From positions 30,279,285 to 30,343,284 of the forward strand of contig JAJLRJ010000004.1 in the NCBI GenBank assembly GCA_024195265.1: 64,000 nucleotides of DNA. Direction: 5' to 3'. A program made the position numbers and the translations under genes. This DNA comes from Dendrophyllia cribrosa (lineage: Eukaryota > Cnidaria > Anthozoa > Scleractinia > Dendrophylliidae). The notes below the pieces were generated by a model. That model did not search any database. It had not been told where the DNA came from and saw only the letters and a list, made by a program, of their open reading frames with translations. Positions within the stretch are counted from its first letter, which is position 1; each line of letters opens with the position of its first letter. This document shows positions 60,810 to 64,000 of the stretch, one piece after another.

Positions 60810-61660
60810 GAATTTTGTTAATTCTTCAAGGTGTGTTGCATTACCCGCAATATTATTGGAAACTCTTCCTTTCGCACATATTTAACATACACCCCTCTCC
60901 CCTTCACATAAGACACCAGTCAAGAACAGCTAAATATATGCCTTCTTCTTCCTGCCTTCTATTCTACGTATCTTGGGCAACCTCCCAGCTTTTCCTTTTC
61001 AGTTTTAATTTGATGAAGCGGGAAAAAGGGAAAAGTCCCCGGACCGATTGTATTGGCAGGGGAGGGTCCTGCGTCACAGGCTTACAATAATATTAGATGG
61101 AAGCAAAGAAAACAAGACGACATAGATGAAGCCTCCGTATAGAAAATAAAACCCTTGGAGTGTTGGTGTAATGATTTCTCTCTCTTTAAGCAATTTCGTG
61201 TAACAAAGTTCAATTTTTCCAACACGTACGTTTTCAACGTCCCAAGAAGTAAAAAGAAAATTAATCGAAATTAAATAGGTGGGGGGGGGGGGGGGGATTA
61301 ATTTATGAAGGAATTTTTCATCTTCACCCTAGCCAACAATCAACTCCCAAATTCCACTGACTTGCAAATTCCTTTATTATGGCCTTGTAAAGTTGCGATA
61401 TTAATTTTTTAACAAAATCGTCAAAGTTTAGAAAATTAATTTATGTAAACACGAATTAAATTTGCCAACGATTAAGATACATTATAAATAGGTACTATGG
61501 TAGCTAGTAAGGAAAATTTACACCTTTAAATACGTTATAAACTTTAGTCTTAAATAAGAAAGCCTCGCTTGATTAGATACAAATACAGGAGAAAAGACGA
61601 GGATAGGCTTTACATGCACAATTTTTTTGAAACTTGCAAAAAATATTTCACGAACCAATA
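60810..61660. other. No gene seen; G tract at about 61281-61298
   Basis: Run of about 18 G; otherwise AT-rich. Confidence 0.4.
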
Positions 61661-61669
61661 GGTGGTACA

Positions 61670-62060
61670 TTTTTCCCCGGAGGTGGGTTTACTCCCTACA
61701 ATGGGCTATACGGGGATGCTTCGCCCGAAAGGGGTACCTTTTTTAGGCTGGAGGTGTATAAAAGGGTAGGAATTTTATGAGTTGAAGTATATAAAAGGGT
61801 AGGGTAAACTGCCATTTAGGTCGCACGTAACGGCTTATTCCGGTCTATTAAAGTATTTTAATGTTTATACTGAAGTGAAAAGTAAGTAAACGTTACTCAA
61901 ATGTTAGCCAAAAACGCTTCTTTTGTTTTTCCTTTATCATTACAACATGTATCCGGGACCTTTCTTGTGAAAAACAGTATATAAATGTGTAAGGGTTTGG
62001 ACCTCGGGGCGGAGCATCTCCTCCAAAACTTTGTTGAGTACCCCCCCCCCCCCCCCCGGA
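61670..62060. repeat. Possible C/G-tract-bounded repeat
   Basis: Starts CCCCGGAGGTGGGTTTACTCC and ends GAGTACC then a run of about 17 C and GG. GTATAAAAGGGTAGG-type words recur inside. It resembles the segment at 11893-12058. Confidence 0.45.
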
Positions 62061-62115
62061 ATTTTCCTAACTCTGCGCTATATTGCCTGATTACAACAAT
62101 ACAATTAATGTATAT

Positions 62116-63206
62116 ATAGATAGGCTTAGCCTAACAGCGGAGCTCTCTGAACAGAAAGCTGATGAAAAGCTTATCTAAGGTAAAAGCTCGGAAGCACAAG
62201 AATTAATATTAACGACCGGGCTATTTTTCAATTTTAGCAATTTTCAAAAACAGTATTACGCGACCGTCCGCGCAGTACATTTTGACTGTACAAAAGCTCA
62301 CAAAAACAACAACTTTTTGTCGGTCTAGAATAACTAGTAATGACTATTTTCCGAATAAAATACACCTCTTGCGTATCGAAAATTGCCCGAGAAACTGATT
62401 TGGAAATCAAAATTGCAAAAAATACACAGACATCTTTGCATAAGGCGACGCGAGTGAAGTTAGAAATATAAAATCCAAGTTTTGTTTTGTGTACATAAAA
62501 TCGCTTTTCAGCTATGTAATGAATGAAAAAAAACACATAAAAATGGACAACAAAATCTTATTTTGAAAAATTTTATTCAGACAAATATCCATTAGTTTAA
62601 AAGCAAAACGCGTACCATAAGCCCATCGAGAAGTTGTCTTCGATGAAATTCAAGATATCAATACGACTGAATTTGAGCGCGTTTTATAAACATTTTTCAA
62701 AGACTAACGAGAACACAAAGAAAAAGTCAATTACAAATTGATATCAACATAAATTGCCATCGAAAAATGTAATTTGTTTACCTTAAAGTCCCTCGGCTGC
62801 TTGGAAATTCTTTAAAACTCCGCTTCTTGGGTTCTGACTTCCGAAAAAAATATCGCCCGCGTTGATAAAAACGTATGATGTTCCTCAAAGCAAGATTTTA
62901 TCCCTTAAAGCTCTTTTTTTCACTAAAGCGGCTTCTGAGTATTCTTTAAAGTATTCTCTTTCCATTTTGAATATTTTAAATATGTGTGTTATTACTCCGA
63001 TAAGAAGTGATAAGTTGCAACTACGGTTTTGAAGCACGATGTCGAACGCGCTTGTTGGGCGACGTCATAAGCGCCTGCAATCCAACCCTGCACGACGTCG
63101 CGCCCGCGAAACATTCCGCTAGCCATGACCATGAAAAATGACGGGCATCGGTTCTATGAGTATAGAGCTCCATGAGCGGATCTTCGGCCCGCGAGAGCTC
63201 CCCTAT
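62116..63206. repeat. 1.1-kb repeat family, copy D (inverted)
   Basis: The inverse of copies A-C, from ATAGATAGGCTTAGCCTAAC to GCGAGAGCTCCCCTATA. It includes CCGCTAGCCATGACCATGAA and CCATCGAAAAATGTAATTTG. Confidence 0.8.
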
Positions 63207-63334
63207 AACAGAGTCGATTGTCTTAAAAGGGACACTGTCCCGCCGAAATAGCAAAATTTCGCTAAGCGTATTTCCACGTTATATTGCCAAATGCCACCAA
63301 ATATACAACTTAGTTGGATAAAATGATTCTAAAG

Positions 63335-63420
63335 AGCAAAACAAAAGCAGTAGTTGGAGATAAAGTGCAGGATTGCAAGGATTGAAGTGGATTACAGTTC
63401 ATGAAATTTGATTTGTTGAC
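63335..63420. repeat. Unoccupied relative of the foldback target
   Basis: GGAGATAAAGTGCAGGATTG and CAAGGATTGAAGTGGATTACAG run directly into TTCATGAAATTTGATTTG. The same sequence at 36965-37012 and 38566-38580 is split by the foldback element and its ACTACAG duplication. Confidence 0.8.
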
Positions 63421-64000
63421 AAGTAACTGTCATTTGCAACGGACCACCGTAACGAAATAGAAGCACCGGATCCTGTTGTAAAGGATCGAATCAGCTATAA
63501 ACAGAAGCTCATAACAGAGAAGCGATTAACTCGTTTCCGATGCTAGGGATTTTTAGAAAACGCGGGGAGCCAATCAGAATTTACTTCCTAATATGGAGTT
63601 CTAAAAGAAGCCTACTTCTACGCACCGTGGAAAAACATTACCGGCGGAGCGAAAAAATTCCCATTTAGATTGCTTGCCGTCTCAGGTTTAACTTAATACT
63701 CCACAGCGATTTGTGTCAACAGCAACATACCAGCAATCAAAATCAGTTAATGAATGAAATACGGTGAAATGATAAAAGCACAGAGTTCAAAACTTAGGAC
63801 ACCTGCATCAAAGAGAGATGAAAATGAAATAAAGATGCACACAACATGTAGGGTTCTCCAAATCACTTTTATTTAAAAACAAAGACAAATAGACTCAAAT
63901 ACAATGTAGTTGAATGAATAAATACAGATCTTCAACAGCCAGTTTATCACAGTTAAAATTACTCATAACAAATCGTAACTCAAAACAGCTCATGATAGCT
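63421..64000. other. No gene seen
   Basis: No supported frame or repeat in the last 580 bases. Confidence 0.35.

Noticed and set aside
60387..61090. 109- and 125-codon plus-strand frames
   Set aside because: They cross a hairpin and a tandem duplication and show no domain, signal or splice evidence.
62234..62536. 100-codon minus-strand frame
   Set aside because: Lies wholly inside repeat family copy D; not conserved as a frame in copies A-C.

Overview
This is nuclear DNA of an animal, most likely an anthozoan cnidarian such as a reef coral. The genes are short and intron-rich, with GT/AG splice sites. The window is packed with hairpin MITEs, long-TIR DNA transposons, minisatellites and LINEs, and many repeat types lie inside one another. 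I saw no bacterial operons, rRNA, tRNA or CRISPR. The phylum call is my inference from overall style; no marker gene fixes the species.

Host-type genes are few. A plus-strand gene of at least five exons (about 4346-7881) encodes a basic protein I do not recognise; its exon phases agree throughout. A minus-strand gene (56289 down to 50679) encodes a signal peptide followed by three Kunitz/BPTI domains, every exon junction being phase 1. A minus-strand array (about 57360-59000) carries five diverged copies of a roughly 355-bp unit with a repeated coding motif. Isolated splice-bounded exon candidates lie at 1192-1296, 20959-21081, 42234-42467 and 47398-47947.

The best preserved mobile element is a LINE of the L1/Tx1 type at about 21600-26811. 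It has an intact ORF1 (coiled coil plus L1 ORF1p-like C-terminus) and an intact 1234-codon ORF2 (AP endonuclease, reverse transcriptase, C-terminal zinc knuckle). It is flanked on both sides by copies of a satellite unit built on TGCAGAAATTCTGCA. Fragments of this and other LINEs lie at 10976-11236, 16507-16915, 20112-20588, 32058-32222, 43850-44036 and 47300-47406. The last three are 3' ends whose tails run into, or consist of, simple repeats.

DNA transposons: a 4.5-kb element with 0.95-kb inverted arms and TTAA target duplications (45601-50138); a 1.5-kb foldback with a 7-bp target duplication, whose unoccupied relative lies at about 63335-63405 (37013-38558); a hAT-like element (32852-34094); two TTAA MITEs (29433-30084 and 54950-55598); a 2.5-kb element with GGGTAGGGACAAAA ends (16920-19463); and a G-tract-bounded element (about 30243-32527). 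There are many small hairpins, including a perfect 60-bp palindrome with a 9-bp target duplication (7964-8023). A 1.1-kb repeat family occurs four times (38786, 40005, 51828, 62116).

Tandem arrays include an 18-bp minisatellite (about 2940-4337), a 12-bp minisatellite (43435-44905) and mirrored GGACCCC arrays inside the foldback element. I found no unmistakable new biological system. The strongest leads are the long-TIR TTAA element carrying spliced coding sequence, the satellite-flanked LINE, the tandem exon array and the filled/empty-site pair.
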